From Gordonia zhaorongruii (GTDB taxonomy: Bacteria; Actinomycetota; Actinomycetes; Mycobacteriales; Mycobacteriaceae): a stretch of 64,000 bases of DNA. The notes under the pieces were generated by a model that made no database searches, was not told the origin of the DNA, and saw nothing but the letters and a program-made list of their open reading frames with translations. Made by a program: the position numbers and the translations under genes. This document shows positions 39,097 to 47,684 of this stretch, in pieces (position 1 is the first letter of the stretch; every line of letters starts with the position of its first letter). The stretch is taken from NCBI RefSeq assembly GCF_007559005.1, contig NZ_CP041763.1, forward strand, positions 2,946,463 through 3,010,462. Reading direction: 5' to 3'.

Positions 39097-40521
39097 GTGG
39101 CTTCCGAACAATTGGAGTACGGCGACACCGCATTTCGTCGCGGAGTGACGCGGCTCATCGACAGCTACGAGGCGATCCCCGACGGGGCGACCGTGCGGCT
39201 GTCGAAGAAGACGTCGAATCTGTTCCGCAAGCGCGCGGAGACGACGACGCCGGGACTCGATGTGTCCGGACTCGACAAGGTGATAGGCGTCGATCCGACA
39301 GCCCGGACCGCACAGGTCGCCGGGATGTGCACCTACGAGGACCTCGTCGACGCGACGCTCCCGTACGGGCTGGCCCCCACCGTGGTCCCGCAACTCAAGA
39401 CGATCACGCTCGGCGGCGCGGTGACGGGGATGGGCATCGAGAGCACCTCGTTCAGGTCCGGGCTCCCCCACGAGGCCGTCCTCGAGATCGAGATACTCAC
39501 CGGTGCAGGGGATCTCGTCGTCGCCCGGCCGGACAACGAGTTCCGGGATCTCTACTTCGGTTTTCCCAACTCGTACGGGTCACTGGGCTACGCGGTCCGG
39601 TTGAAGATCGCGTTGGAGGAAGTGAAACCGTACGTCGAGCTGCGTCACGTCCGCTTCACCGATCTGCGCGCGCTGCAGGAGACGATGTCCGCTGTCGCCG
39701 ACGACCGCACCTACCAGGGTGAACCGGTCGACTACCTCGACGGTGTGGTGTTCAGCGCCGATGAGAGCTACCTGACTCTCGGCACGCAGACCACGGCCCC
39801 CGGGCCGGTCAGCGATTACACGGGTTCGGAGATCTACTACCGATCCATCCAGCACGCGGATATCGCCGTACCGAAGCGGGACCGTCTCACGATCCGCGAT
39901 TACCTGTGGCGCTGGGACACCGACTGGTTCTGGTGCTCACGCGCGTTCGGTGCACAGGATCCGCGCATCCGGAGGTTCTGGCCGAAGAAGTACCTGCGCA
40001 GCAGCTTCTACTGGAAGCTCATCCGCTACGACCACCGGTGGAACATCGCCGACAGGATCAACTCCCGCAAGGGTCTTCCCGCGAATGAGCGCGTGGTTCA
40101 GGACATCGAGGTCCCGATCAACCGGACCGCCGATTTCGCCGAATGGTTCATTTCGGAGGTCCCCATCGAACCGATCTGGCTGTGCCCGTTGCGACTCGCC
40201 GATCCGGGACCTGCCCCGGCAGGCTCCACCGAAGGTCAGCCGTGGACGCTGTACCCGCTGGAACGAGGTCGGACCTATGTCAACTTCGGATTCTGGTCTG
40301 CCGTACCCGTCACCCCCGGAGTCCCCGGGCACACCAACCGGCGCATCGAGAACAAGGTGAGCGAACTCGGTGGCCACAAATCGCTCTACTCCGAATCCTT
40401 TTACCCACCAGAAGAATTCGACAGGCTTTACGGCGGAGCCGACTACCGCGGACTCAAATCGAAATACGACCCGAAGAGCAGGCTCCTCAGCCTCTACGAG
40501 AAGACAGTGAAGCGCGCATGA
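39097..40521 (+). CDS. FAD-binding oxidoreductase paired with a lipid methyltransferase (DHCR24-like)
   Basis: A 474-aa protein with an FAD_binding_4 domain at residues 30-200 (TSNLFRKRAE, PTARTAQVAGMCTYEDLVDATLPYGLAPTVVPQ, GGAVTGMGIES) and a C-terminal cap typical of DHCR24/alditol-oxidase relatives. The next gene is a SAM-dependent cyclopropane-type methyltransferase overlapping by four bases. A pair of this composition (tmsA/tmsB, formerly bfa) makes 10-methyl fatty acids such as tuberculostearate in actinobacteria: the methyltransferase adds a methylene and the FAD protein reduces it. Here the order is FAD protein first, as in Rv3719-Rv3720. Whether the product is the same is inference. 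Confidence 0.8.
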   Translation: MASEQLEYGDTAFRRGVTRLIDSYEAIPDGATVRLSKKTSNLFRKRAETTTPGLDVSGLDKVIGVDPTARTAQVAGMCTYEDLVDATLPYGLAPTVVPQLKTITLGGAVTGMGIESTSFRSGLPHEAVLEIEILTGAGDLVVARPDNEFRDLYFGFPNSYGSLGYAVRLKIALEEVKPYVELRHVRFTDLRALQETMSAVADDRTYQGEPVDYLDGVVFSADESYLTLGTQTTAPGPVSDYTGSEIYYRSIQHADIAVPKRDRLTIRDYLWRWDTDWFWCSRAFGAQDPRIRRFWPKKYLRSSFYWKLIRYDHRWNIADRINSRKGLPANERVVQDIEVPINRTADFAEWFISEVPIEPIWLCPLRLADPGPAPAGSTEGQPWTLYPLERGRTYVNFGFWSAVPVTPGVPGHTNRRIENKVSELGGHKSLYSESFYPPEEFDRLYGGADYRGLKSKYDPKSRLLSLYEKTVKRA

Positions 40522-41786
40522 CATTGGCCGAGATCTTCCAGACCCTCATCGGACACGAGCTCGCGATCCGTTTCACCGCGTATGACGGCAGCACTGCAGG
40601 ACCGGAAGACGCCCGATACGGTCTCAATCTCAAGACGCCGCGTGGCACCACGTACCTGGTGACGTCCCCCGGCGACCTCGGGCTGGCGCGCGCCTACATC
40701 GCCGGCGACCTCGAACTGGTCGGCGCTCACCCGGGCGATCCGTACGACATGCTGCAGGCGCTGGCCGCCGACTTGAAGTTCACCAAGCCGAGTCCGCTGC
40801 AGCTCGCTCGGATCGCTCGGTCCCTCGGCACCGAGCACTTCAAACCGATCGCGCCACCACCCCAGGAGACGCTGCCCCGGTGGCGACGGTTCGCGGAAGG
40901 ACTGCGGCACAGCAGGGAGCGCGACGCCGAGGCCATCCACTACCACTACGACGTCTCGAATCGCTTCTACGAACTGGTCCTCGGCGAATCGATGACCTAC
41001 ACGTGCGCGGTGTACCCGCATGCGGACGCCACGCTCGACGAAGCCCAGGAGAACAAGTACCGGCTCATCTTCGACAAGCTCGCGTTGGAGCCCGGCGACC
41101 GGCTCCTGGACATCGGCTGCGGTTGGGGCGGCATGGTGCGCTACGCGGCACGGCGCGGAGTCCATGCCCTCGGCGTCACCTTGTCCCGCGAGCAGGCGGA
41201 CTGGGCCGAGCAGGCCATCGCCTCCGAGGGGCTCGGCGAGTTCGCCGAGATCCGGCACAGCGACTACCGCGACGTCACCGAGTCGGGCTTCGACGCGATC
41301 TCGTCGATCGGCCTCACCGAGCACATCGGTCTCGCGAACTACCCCAAGTACTTCGCGTTCATGCGCGACAAGATCCGCCCGGGCGGCATGATCCTGAATC
41401 ACAGCATCACGCGCGCCGACAACCGCCAACGGAGCAAGGCCGGGCCGTTCATCGACCGTTACGTGTTCCCCGACGGGGAGCTCACCGGAAGTGGCACGAT
41501 CCTCGCCCGAATGCAGGACGTCCCGCGCCTCGAAGTGATGCACGAGGAGAACTTCCGCACCCATTACGCGATGACGCTGCGCGATTGGAACGCGAACCTC
41601 GTCGCGAATTGGGACGAAGCCGTCGCCGAGGTCGACGAGGGCACGGCGCGGTTGTGGGGGCTGTACATGGCGGGTTGCCGAATCGGGTTCGAGCGCAACA
41701 TCGTGCAGTTGCACCACGTGCTGGGAACGCGGCTGCACCTCGACCAGGAGCACACCCTGCCGCTGCGCCCCTGGTGGGACGCGTAA
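40518..41786 (+). CDS. Cyclopropane-fatty-acid-synthase-family SAM methyltransferase
   Basis: A 422-aa enzyme. An N-terminal lipid-binding region (FQTLIGHELAIRF, RAYIAGDLEL) precedes YDVSNRFYELVLGESMTYTCAVY and the SAM motif LLDIGCGWGGMVRYAARRG. The GLTEHIGLANYPKYF block carries the active-site glutamate region and bicarbonate-pocket residues of CFA synthases are in order. It acts on unsaturated acyl chains of phospholipids. ATG 40518 overlaps the stop of the oxidoreductase. Paralogues include UfaA1 and mycolate cyclopropane synthases; the pairing with an FAD partner favours 10-methyl branching. Confidence 0.88.
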   Translation: MTLAEIFQTLIGHELAIRFTAYDGSTAGPEDARYGLNLKTPRGTTYLVTSPGDLGLARAYIAGDLELVGAHPGDPYDMLQALAADLKFTKPSPLQLARIARSLGTEHFKPIAPPPQETLPRWRRFAEGLRHSRERDAEAIHYHYDVSNRFYELVLGESMTYTCAVYPHADATLDEAQENKYRLIFDKLALEPGDRLLDIGCGWGGMVRYAARRGVHALGVTLSREQADWAEQAIASEGLGEFAEIRHSDYRDVTESGFDAISSIGLTEHIGLANYPKYFAFMRDKIRPGGMILNHSITRADNRQRSKAGPFIDRYVFPDGELTGSGTILARMQDVPRLEVMHEENFRTHYAMTLRDWNANLVANWDEAVAEVDEGTARLWGLYMAGCRIGFERNIVQLHHVLGTRLHLDQEHTLPLRPWWDA

Positions 41787-41811
41787 CCGGGGTCAGCGCG
41801 AACCCGGCACG

Positions 41812-44280
41812 CTAGTCGACCGGGCGAGCGCCCAGCTCTGATTTGAGCAGATCGAGCGCCACCTGATCGGGGTCGAGCCGCGCGTCCGGCGAACCGGTCT
41901 GCGCCTGCGCCACCATCTCGTCCCGCTCGGCGTCGGACAGTTCATCGTCCGGTGTCGGCGGCTCGGGTTCCGCAGGCTCCTCGGGCTCAGGCGGCGCATC
42001 GGCAGGCCCGTGACCGGCACTCTGCTCACGCGGCCTGCTCGGACGCGTGAACGTCTGTTTCCGCTGTTGCACCGGCGCGTTGGCCTGCCCCGGTGCCGAC
42101 GCGGCCTCCGGGCTCGCCTGCACCACGCTGACCGTGTGCCCGTCGCCGAACACCTCGCCGACCGCGGTGGTCAGAACCCGCAGCCCGCGTTCGTCCGAGA
42201 GCCTGCCGACGAGCGCCGAATGCGGATGTCCGAGAACGATGTCGGTACCCACGACGTCGTGCACGAACGCCGCGGACAGCATCGCCTCGAGCACCGTGCT
42301 CTGGGTGCGCACCGCGGCACGGATGTCCGGCCAGCGACCTGACACGACGGGCACCGTCAACCCAGCGGCGGCCGGCGCAGATTCCTGCTGGCGGACCTCG
42401 CTCTGTGACGCACCAGGCGACGCCTGCATGACGTCGTCGGGCGGAGACTCCTCGCTCGGCGGCTCCGGTGGCAGAGGGATTTCGGGGATGTCGTCGCGCT
42501 GCCTGCCGCGGTCCTGCACGTCACTGACCTGCCGGGCACCGTTCTGCCCGTCGCCCGTCCTGCCGTCGCCCGTCCTGCCATCGCCCGGCCTGTCATCGTC
42601 CTGCCTGCGATCCCGAGCCGGAGGAACTGCGGCGTCGCGGCGCTCAGGGGACGGCTCCGGTCGAGTCGGCTCGGGGGCCGTGGGCGCCGGAGCAGGCCGG
42701 GTTTCCGGAGCAGACTGCGTTATCGGAGCTGACTGGGTTTCCGGAGCAGATTGGGGCGGGGTCGGCTCCGGCATCGGGGGCACCTGCGGTCCCGGGGTCT
42801 CCGGCGACGGGCTCTCCTGTGATGGAGCCTCGGTCGCTGGCACTCGATCCACCGGAGCCTGGGGCCGGGTCGGCTCCGGCGCACGATTCGTTTCCACCGC
42901 GGGTTCGGGCACCGTATCTGCAGTCGAGGACTCGGTCCCGCCCTCGGCGGCCAGGTTCTGGGTCGATGAGCTCTGGGCCGACGAGCTCTGGGCGGCCTCC
43001 ACTACACTCCGTGCCTGCTCCGCTGCTTTGCGCTGAGAGGGGCGGACGAAGCGCGGCTCCGCTTCGTCGGTCGGCGCCGCGGACGCCGACGGTCCCGATG
43101 AAGGCTGCGCAGCGCCCGGAACGGAACCGGCAGGCCGACGTTCCAGGGTCTCGATCCGCTGCAGCAGCGCCGCGTCGTCGGACGATGCCGACGGCAGCAG
43201 CATCCGGGAGCACATCACTTCCAGCAGCAGCCGCGGCGACGTGGTGCCACGCATCTCGCCGAGGGCGGCGTGCGCCACCTCCGCATAGCGGGTGAGCGTG
43301 GCCGGCCCCAGGTGGTCGACGACGGCTCGCATGCGCTTCACCTGGTCGTCGGGCGCCTCGACGAGGCCGCGCTCGGCCGCATCAGGCACTGCCCGGAGCA
43401 GGATCAGATCACGGAACCTGTCGAGGAGATCGATCGCGAAGCGCCGAGGATCATGACCTGCGTCGACGACTCTCTCCACGACGCCGAACAAGGCCGCGCC
43501 GTCGCCGGCCGCCAGCGCGTCCACGCTGTCGTCGATGAGGGTGGAATCGGTCACGCCGAGCAGAGCCAACGCCCTGTCGTACGTCACTCCCTGATCGCCG
43601 GCGCCGGCGAGGAGCTGGTCGAGGATGCTCAGCGAGTCACGTGGCGATCCACCTCCGGCCCGGATGACCAGGGGATACACCTCGGGCGCCACGACCACGC
43701 TCTCGCGGGTGCAGATGCTCTCGAGCAGATCGCGCATCACCGGCGGAGCCAGTAACCGGAAGGGGTAATGGTGCGTCCGCGACTTGATCGTCGTGAGCAC
43801 TTTCTCGGGCTCGGTGGTCGCGAAGATGAAGATCAGGTGCTCCGGAGGCTCCTCGACGATCTTGAGGAGCGCGTTGAATCCGGCCGACGTGACCATGTGC
43901 GCTTCGTCGATGACGAAGACGCGGTAGCGGGATTCGGCGGGCGCATAGAAGGCGCGATCACGCAGCTCACGGGTGTCATCTACGCCGCCGTGACTCGCCG
44001 CGTCCAGTTCCACCACATCGAGGTTGCCGGGGCCGCCCGGACCCAGCGCCACACACGACGAGCACTCTCCGCACGGGGTGGACGTCGGTCCGTGCTCGCA
44101 GTTCAAGGACCGGGCGAGAATGCGCGCCGATGACGTCTTACCGCAGCCGCGAGGACCGGAGAACAGGTATGCGTGGTTGATCCGGCCGGCGTCGAGCGCT
44201 CGGCTCAACGGCTCGGTGACATGTTCCTGGCCGACGACTTCGGCGAACGTCGCCGGGCGGTACGTGCGATAGAGGGCCAC
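41812..44280 (-). CDS. dnaX: DNA polymerase III subunits gamma and tau
   Basis: An 822-aa clamp-loader ATPase. Walker A GPRGCGKTS is at 42-50, zinc cysteines C61, C70, C73 and C76, Walker B VFVIDEAHMV and the sensor TTEPEKVLTTIKSR follow. Domain III continues to about 370. From about 400 to 640 is a Pro/Glu/Ser/Thr-rich linker with short repeats (QSAPET, GDGRT), then a compact C-terminal domain that binds the polymerase. The GTG at 44280 has TAGTCT six bases upstream. No slippage A/T-run for a gamma form is seen, so only tau is likely. Matches Rv3721c. Confidence 0.95.
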   Translation of the reverse strand: MALYRTYRPATFAEVVGQEHVTEPLSRALDAGRINHAYLFSGPRGCGKTSSARILARSLNCEHGPTSTPCGECSSCVALGPGGPGNLDVVELDAASHGGVDDTRELRDRAFYAPAESRYRVFVIDEAHMVTSAGFNALLKIVEEPPEHLIFIFATTEPEKVLTTIKSRTHHYPFRLLAPPVMRDLLESICTRESVVVAPEVYPLVIRAGGGSPRDSLSILDQLLAGAGDQGVTYDRALALLGVTDSTLIDDSVDALAAGDGAALFGVVERVVDAGHDPRRFAIDLLDRFRDLILLRAVPDAAERGLVEAPDDQVKRMRAVVDHLGPATLTRYAEVAHAALGEMRGTTSPRLLLEVMCSRMLLPSASSDDAALLQRIETLERRPAGSVPGAAQPSSGPSASAAPTDEAEPRFVRPSQRKAAEQARSVVEAAQSSSAQSSSTQNLAAEGGTESSTADTVPEPAVETNRAPEPTRPQAPVDRVPATEAPSQESPSPETPGPQVPPMPEPTPPQSAPETQSAPITQSAPETRPAPAPTAPEPTRPEPSPERRDAAVPPARDRRQDDDRPGDGRTGDGRTGDGQNGARQVSDVQDRGRQRDDIPEIPLPPEPPSEESPPDDVMQASPGASQSEVRQQESAPAAAGLTVPVVSGRWPDIRAAVRTQSTVLEAMLSAAFVHDVVGTDIVLGHPHSALVGRLSDERGLRVLTTAVGEVFGDGHTVSVVQASPEAASAPGQANAPVQQRKQTFTRPSRPREQSAGHGPADAPPEPEEPAEPEPPTPDDELSDAERDEMVAQAQTGSPDARLDPDQVALDLLKSELGARPVD
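42551..42595. repeat. Three tandem 15-bp units inside dnaX
   Basis: Units of tcgcccgtcctgccg with few changes encode the GDGRT repeats of the tau linker. The number of units could vary between strains. Confidence 0.7.
42703..42756. repeat. Three tandem 18-bp units inside dnaX
   Basis: Units of ttccggagcagactgcgt with substitutions encode SAPETQ/SAPITQ repeats of the linker. Confidence 0.65.
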
Positions 44281-44286
44281 AGGAGC

Positions 44287-44292
44287 AGACTA
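44287..44292 (-). promoter_or_regulatory. -10 element (TAGTCT) for leaderless dnaX
   Basis: TAGTCT with a 6-nt spacer to the GTG at 44280. It overlaps the 3' end of the upstream GT87 gene. Confidence 0.4.
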
Positions 44293-45564
44293 CCGGCGGG
44301 CACCGACAGCGGCGACGGCCGGACCGGCCCGCGCCGGACGGCGCGCGCACAGCCCGATCGTGACGGCTGACGCCACCACCAGGACCAGGTTGTACGGCTG
44401 CACCGCGAACCATCCGATCGCCGGTCCCCAGTGCTTGAAGAACAGTCCGGTCAGATACGCCTCCGTCACGCTGCGGTTCGCGTACCAGATCGGATACGCG
44501 AGGTGCGTCCGCCAGGCGACGGCGCTCAGGAAACAGGCAGCGCCCAGCAGTGCGATGCCGGCGCGCCGGACGGCCGACGCTGCCTCGCTCACGTGGTGGA
44601 CGGCCACGACGAGGAGCAGCACGAACCAGACCCAGTGGTGTCCCCAGGCGACGGGCGACACCGCGCACGAGGTCATGCCGACGAGGGTGAGTGCGAGCAG
44701 TTCCTGCCCCCGGCGATGAGCCAGAACCGCGGCCGCCATGCCCAGGAGCAGGACGAACGCCGATAGGGTCAGCCAGGCCGCCGTGCTCGGATGATCCGTC
44801 TCACCGATGTTGGCCAGTGCACCGCGAATCGACTGGTTGCCGACCGTATGCGGCGACGACACCCGATTCGAGTCGAACAACGTGCCAGTCCAGAACTTCC
44901 ACGACTCGGTCGGCATCACGACGAAGCCGATCAGCACCGATCCGGCGAATCCGCCGACGATCCCCAGTGCCGTCCTCCACTGGCGCAATGCACCGAAGTA
45001 GAGGATGAACATCAGCGGCGTCAGTTTGATACCCGCGGTGATTCCCGCGCCCACCCCGCGCAACTTGCTGCCTTCCGGGCGCAGCAGATCCACGCAGATC
45101 ACCAGCATCAGGAACACGTTGATCTGTCCGAACCAGATGGTCGAGCGGACAGGTTCGAGGAGCGTGGAGACGGCGACGAGCGATCCGGCGATCAGCCGCA
45201 GCCGCCACGTCGTGTCGTGCCCGAGGCTGCGGAATCCCAGCACGATCACGAAGTAGAGGGCGACGAACACCCCGACCGACCACAGGACGTGCGCGAACGA
45301 GGTTCCCATCAGCGCAAGGGGGATGAAGACGCCCATCGAGATGGGCGCGTACGTGAAATCCATCTGGCCGAGGAGTTTGGCGTCGTACAGCGCGCCGCCG
45401 TCGAGGAACACCTGCGCACCGGCGCGGTAGACGTCCAGGTCTAGCTGACTGTCGAAGAGACCCCAGTACGGTGTCGTGAACGGGATGATGACGTGCTGGA
45501 GCCACACCGCCACGAGTCCCGCGACCACGAACCCGATTACGGCCGTGGAGCGTTCGAGCTTCAC
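44290..45564 (-). CDS. GT87-family polyprenol-phosphate-mannose-dependent mannosyltransferase
   Basis: A 424-aa GT-C protein with about ten TM segments. The external acidic motif LDLDVYRAGAQVFLDGGALYD, GQINVFLMLVICVDLL, AGIKLTPLMFILYF and NQSIRGALA are the standard GT87 blocks (PimE, Rv2181 relatives). It adds alpha-1,2-mannose to PIMs or lipomannan outside the membrane. The start GTG 45564 is the earliest that keeps TM1. Substrate specificity is not readable. Confidence 0.8.
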   Translation of the reverse strand: MKLERSTAVIGFVVAGLVAVWLQHVIIPFTTPYWGLFDSQLDLDVYRAGAQVFLDGGALYDAKLLGQMDFTYAPISMGVFIPLALMGTSFAHVLWSVGVFVALYFVIVLGFRSLGHDTTWRLRLIAGSLVAVSTLLEPVRSTIWFGQINVFLMLVICVDLLRPEGSKLRGVGAGITAGIKLTPLMFILYFGALRQWRTALGIVGGFAGSVLIGFVVMPTESWKFWTGTLFDSNRVSSPHTVGNQSIRGALANIGETDHPSTAAWLTLSAFVLLLGMAAAVLAHRRGQELLALTLVGMTSCAVSPVAWGHHWVWFVLLLVVAVHHVSEAASAVRRAGIALLGAACFLSAVAWRTHLAYPIWYANRSVTEAYLTGLFFKHWGPAIGWFAVQPYNLVLVVASAVTIGLCARRPARAGPAVAAVGARR

Positions 45565-45573
45565 ATGGCCTGC

Positions 45574-46845
45574 TTACTCGTCGCCGAGCAGCACCTCGGT
45601 CGCGCCGAGCAGTGCACACGTAGCGACGCCGTCCATCGCGGTGCGGAGCTCGTCGATCGGAGGGAAGGTCGGCGCGAGTCGGATGTTCCGGTCGTGCGGA
45701 TCCTTCTTGTACGGGAAGGCCGATCCCGCAGCGGTCAGTGAGATCCCCGCTTTCTCAGCGAGCTCGATGGTGCGTGCGGCAGCCCCCTCGATGACATCGA
45801 GGCTGATGAAGTAGCCGCCATCGGGCTCGGTCCACGATGCGATCTTGGAGTCGGCGAACCGCTCCTCGAGGATCTCCAGTACCAACTTGAACTTGGGTTC
45901 GATGAGCGCACGGTGGCGGTCCATATGGGCACGAACGCCGTCTGCGTCGCGTAGGAACTGCAGGTGGCGCAGCTGGTTGAGCTTGTCCGGGCCGATCGTG
46001 GCGGCGCTGATGTGCTTGATGTACCAGTCGAGGTTCGCCTGCGACGACGCGAAGAACGCGACACCGGCGCCGGCGAACGTGATCTTGCTCGTGGAGCCGA
46101 ACACGTACACCCGGTTGGGGTTGCCGACCTCCTCGGCGATGTCCAGCACGGGGATCGGCTCGGGGGCACGTTCGACGAGCGTGTGCACGGCGTAGGCGTT
46201 GTCCCAGTAGATGCGGAAGTCGTCGGCAGCCGGCATGGCCAGGAGCTTGCGTGCGACGTCCTCGGACACCGTGTAACCGGTGGGGTTCGAGTAGGTAGGG
46301 ACCAGCCACATGCCCTTGATGCTCGGATCGTTCGCCACCAGCGCGGCGCACGCTTCGACGTCCGGGCCATCGGGATTCATCGGGACGTTGATCATCTCGA
46401 TGCCGTACAGCTCGGTGATGCCGAAGTGACGGTCGTATCCGGGTACGGGGCACAGGAACTTGATCGGCTCCGCCGACCAGGCACGGTCCGAATCGGCGGT
46501 CCCGTGCAGCATCGCGAACACGGTGACGTCGTTCATCACCTCGAGGCTCGCGTTGCCCAGTGCCAGCGTCCGGTCGGCTCCGGTGCCGAGCAGTTCACCG
46601 AAGATCTCACGCAGTTCGGGAAGTCCGGTCACGCCGCCGTAGTTACGGCAGTCAGTGCCGCTCGGGCTGCGGAAGTCCTCGCCCGGCAACGACAGCATCT
46701 CGTTGGAGAGGTCGAGCTGATCGGGGCCGGGCTTACCGCGGGTGAGGTTGAGATCGAGTCCTGCAGCGCACAGTTCGTCGTACCGCTTCTGCAGGTCGCT
46801 TCGGGTAGTGCGGAGTTCTTCGACACTCATCGAGTGAAAGTTCAA
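45574..46845 (-). CDS. Aspartate aminotransferase (class I PLP, Rv3722c type)
   Basis: A 423-aa aminotransferase. LTRGKPGPDQLDLSN, TDCRNYGGVTGLPELREIFGELL, PVPGYDRHF and PTYSNPTGYTVS follow each other, and the PLP lysine is in FGSTSKITFAGAGVAF. It matches the unusual AspAT subgroup of Rv3722c, which makes aspartate from oxaloacetate in mycobacteria. TTG 46845 has GAGAGG seven bases upstream; ATG 46830, five codons later, has no Shine-Dalgarno, so the TTG form is given. Its aspartate supplies lysC/asd in this window. It is followed upstream by the SRP RNA. Confidence 0.88.
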   Translation of the reverse strand: MNFHSMSVEELRTTRSDLQKRYDELCAAGLDLNLTRGKPGPDQLDLSNEMLSLPGEDFRSPSGTDCRNYGGVTGLPELREIFGELLGTGADRTLALGNASLEVMNDVTVFAMLHGTADSDRAWSAEPIKFLCPVPGYDRHFGITELYGIEMINVPMNPDGPDVEACAALVANDPSIKGMWLVPTYSNPTGYTVSEDVARKLLAMPAADDFRIYWDNAYAVHTLVERAPEPIPVLDIAEEVGNPNRVYVFGSTSKITFAGAGVAFFASSQANLDWYIKHISAATIGPDKLNQLRHLQFLRDADGVRAHMDRHRALIEPKFKLVLEILEERFADSKIASWTEPDGGYFISLDVIEGAAARTIELAEKAGISLTAAGSAFPYKKDPHDRNIRLAPTFPPIDELRTAMDGVATCALLGATEVLLGDE

Positions 46846-46911
46846 CGTGGAACCTCTCGCGCAGTCCCGGCCAGATCCGGCTGCTACTTGTGAAACACAC
46901 CTGGAAAGATA

Positions 46912-46999
46912 GGGGACCCCGCGCACCCGAGAGAGCCCGTTGACCCTTGCTGCCTTCCGGCCCTGGGGGAGTTCACAGGATGCACGCCGCGCGGGATCC
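46912..46999 (-). ncRNA. ffs: Small signal recognition particle RNA (4.5S)
   Basis: On the minus strand, AGGGCCGGAAGGCAGCAAGG is the apical SRP domain with its GGAA tetraloop. GGATCCCGCGC at the 5' end pairs with GCGCGGGGTCC at the 3' end to close the helix. About 88 nt, with ends uncertain by a few bases. Its place between the aminotransferase and tRNA-Ser is as in mycobacteria. Confidence 0.9.
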
Positions 47000-47063
47000 G
47001 TCTAACAGTGTAGCGGGTGCCCGTTTTGAGTTACCAATGCACCACCGGCTAGCATCTCCTCTT

Positions 47064-47148
47064 GGAGGATTCGCCTAGTGGCCTATGGCGCTCGCCTGGA
47101 ACGCGGGTTGGGTTAACGCCCTCAGGGGTTCGAATCCCCTATCCTCCG
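47064..47148 (+). tRNA. tRNA-Ser (anticodon GGA)
   Basis: An 85-nt gene. Acceptor GGAGGAT pairs with ATCCTCC, discriminator G. The anticodon stem CTCGC/GCGGG carries loop CTGGAAC (anticodon GGA), with the long variable arm of serine tRNAs and GGTTCGAATCC in the T arm. CCA is not encoded. Confidence 0.95.
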
Positions 47149-47156
47149 CGCGAGAG

Positions 47157-47204
47157 CACCGCCCGCTACCTGCACTGACGCAGGCAGCGGGCGGTGTTTT
47201 CTTG
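47157..47204 (+). terminator. Rho-independent terminator of tRNA-Ser
   Basis: CACCGCCCGCT plus ACCTGC pairs with GCAGG plus AGCGGGCGGTG around a 6-nt loop, followed by TTTTCTT. It is the most classical terminator of the window. Confidence 0.9.
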
Positions 47205-47672
47205 TGGCCGAGGCAACCACGCGTGCAACCCGATCACCGATCACCGGCTGACGGTCGCAGTGTCCGCAACCATGAGCGGAAGTGCGCACCTTGCCACTGG
47301 CCTGGGAGAATCAGGAGCCTTCGCCTGGTGTGCAGCAGTGATACTTCCGTCATTTGCCTGCTCCATGACCTGGCTCGTCTGCCACCGGCTGTCTACGCGG
47401 GCATGACCGTTGCCGCCGGGCAGTCGCTCAGGCCGGCTCGGTGACGGACCCGTCCGCCGCAGCCAGGCGTCAACCACGTCACTCGTCTGAGTGGTACCGC
47501 AGAGCGACGGCATTCCCCTATAGGTTGATGCCGCGCGTGTGCGGTACCACTCAGACGACGGAATCCATTCGTCAGTCCCATACGTCACCGCGCCAGGACT
47601 ACTCAACCGGACCACAGTGGAAGTCGAGAGCACCCGACCGGAGGTCACCGGGCGGAGTTCACCGACCAGAGG
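47205..47672. other. Gene-free stretch between tRNA-Ser and ackA
   Basis: The 468 bases have no convincing coding potential on either strand. The longest frame (47194-47406, plus) overlaps the terminator and shows no family. They contain a large palindrome (47483-47558) and the first unit of a 23-bp tandem repeat (47634-47656) that reaches into ackA. Confidence 0.6.
47483..47558. repeat. Large palindrome with perfect 19-bp arms
   Basis: TCGTCTGAGTGGTACCGCA (47483-47501) and its exact complement (47540-47558) enclose 38 bases that contain a second inner inverted repeat CGGCAT/ATGCCG. The whole 76-bp element is a nested cruciform. It is not next to a stop codon in the manner of a terminator and lacks a T-tract. 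Origin unknown (REP-like, mobile-element remnant, or protein site). Confidence 0.75.
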
Positions 47673-47684
47673 TCACCGGGCGGA
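47634..47684. repeat. Two near-identical 23-bp units overlapping the ackA stop
   Basis: Units at 47634-47656 and 47662-47684, period 28, differ at one base and share GAGGTCACCGGGCGGA. The second unit contains the ackA stop codon. Confidence 0.7.

Noticed and set aside
41787..41811. Terminator between the methyltransferase and dnaX
   Set aside because: Only a 5-bp weak dyad is present.
47194..47406. A 70-codon hydrophobic frame after tRNA-Ser
   Set aside because: Starts inside the terminator, has no Shine-Dalgarno or -10 at the start, and no family pattern.
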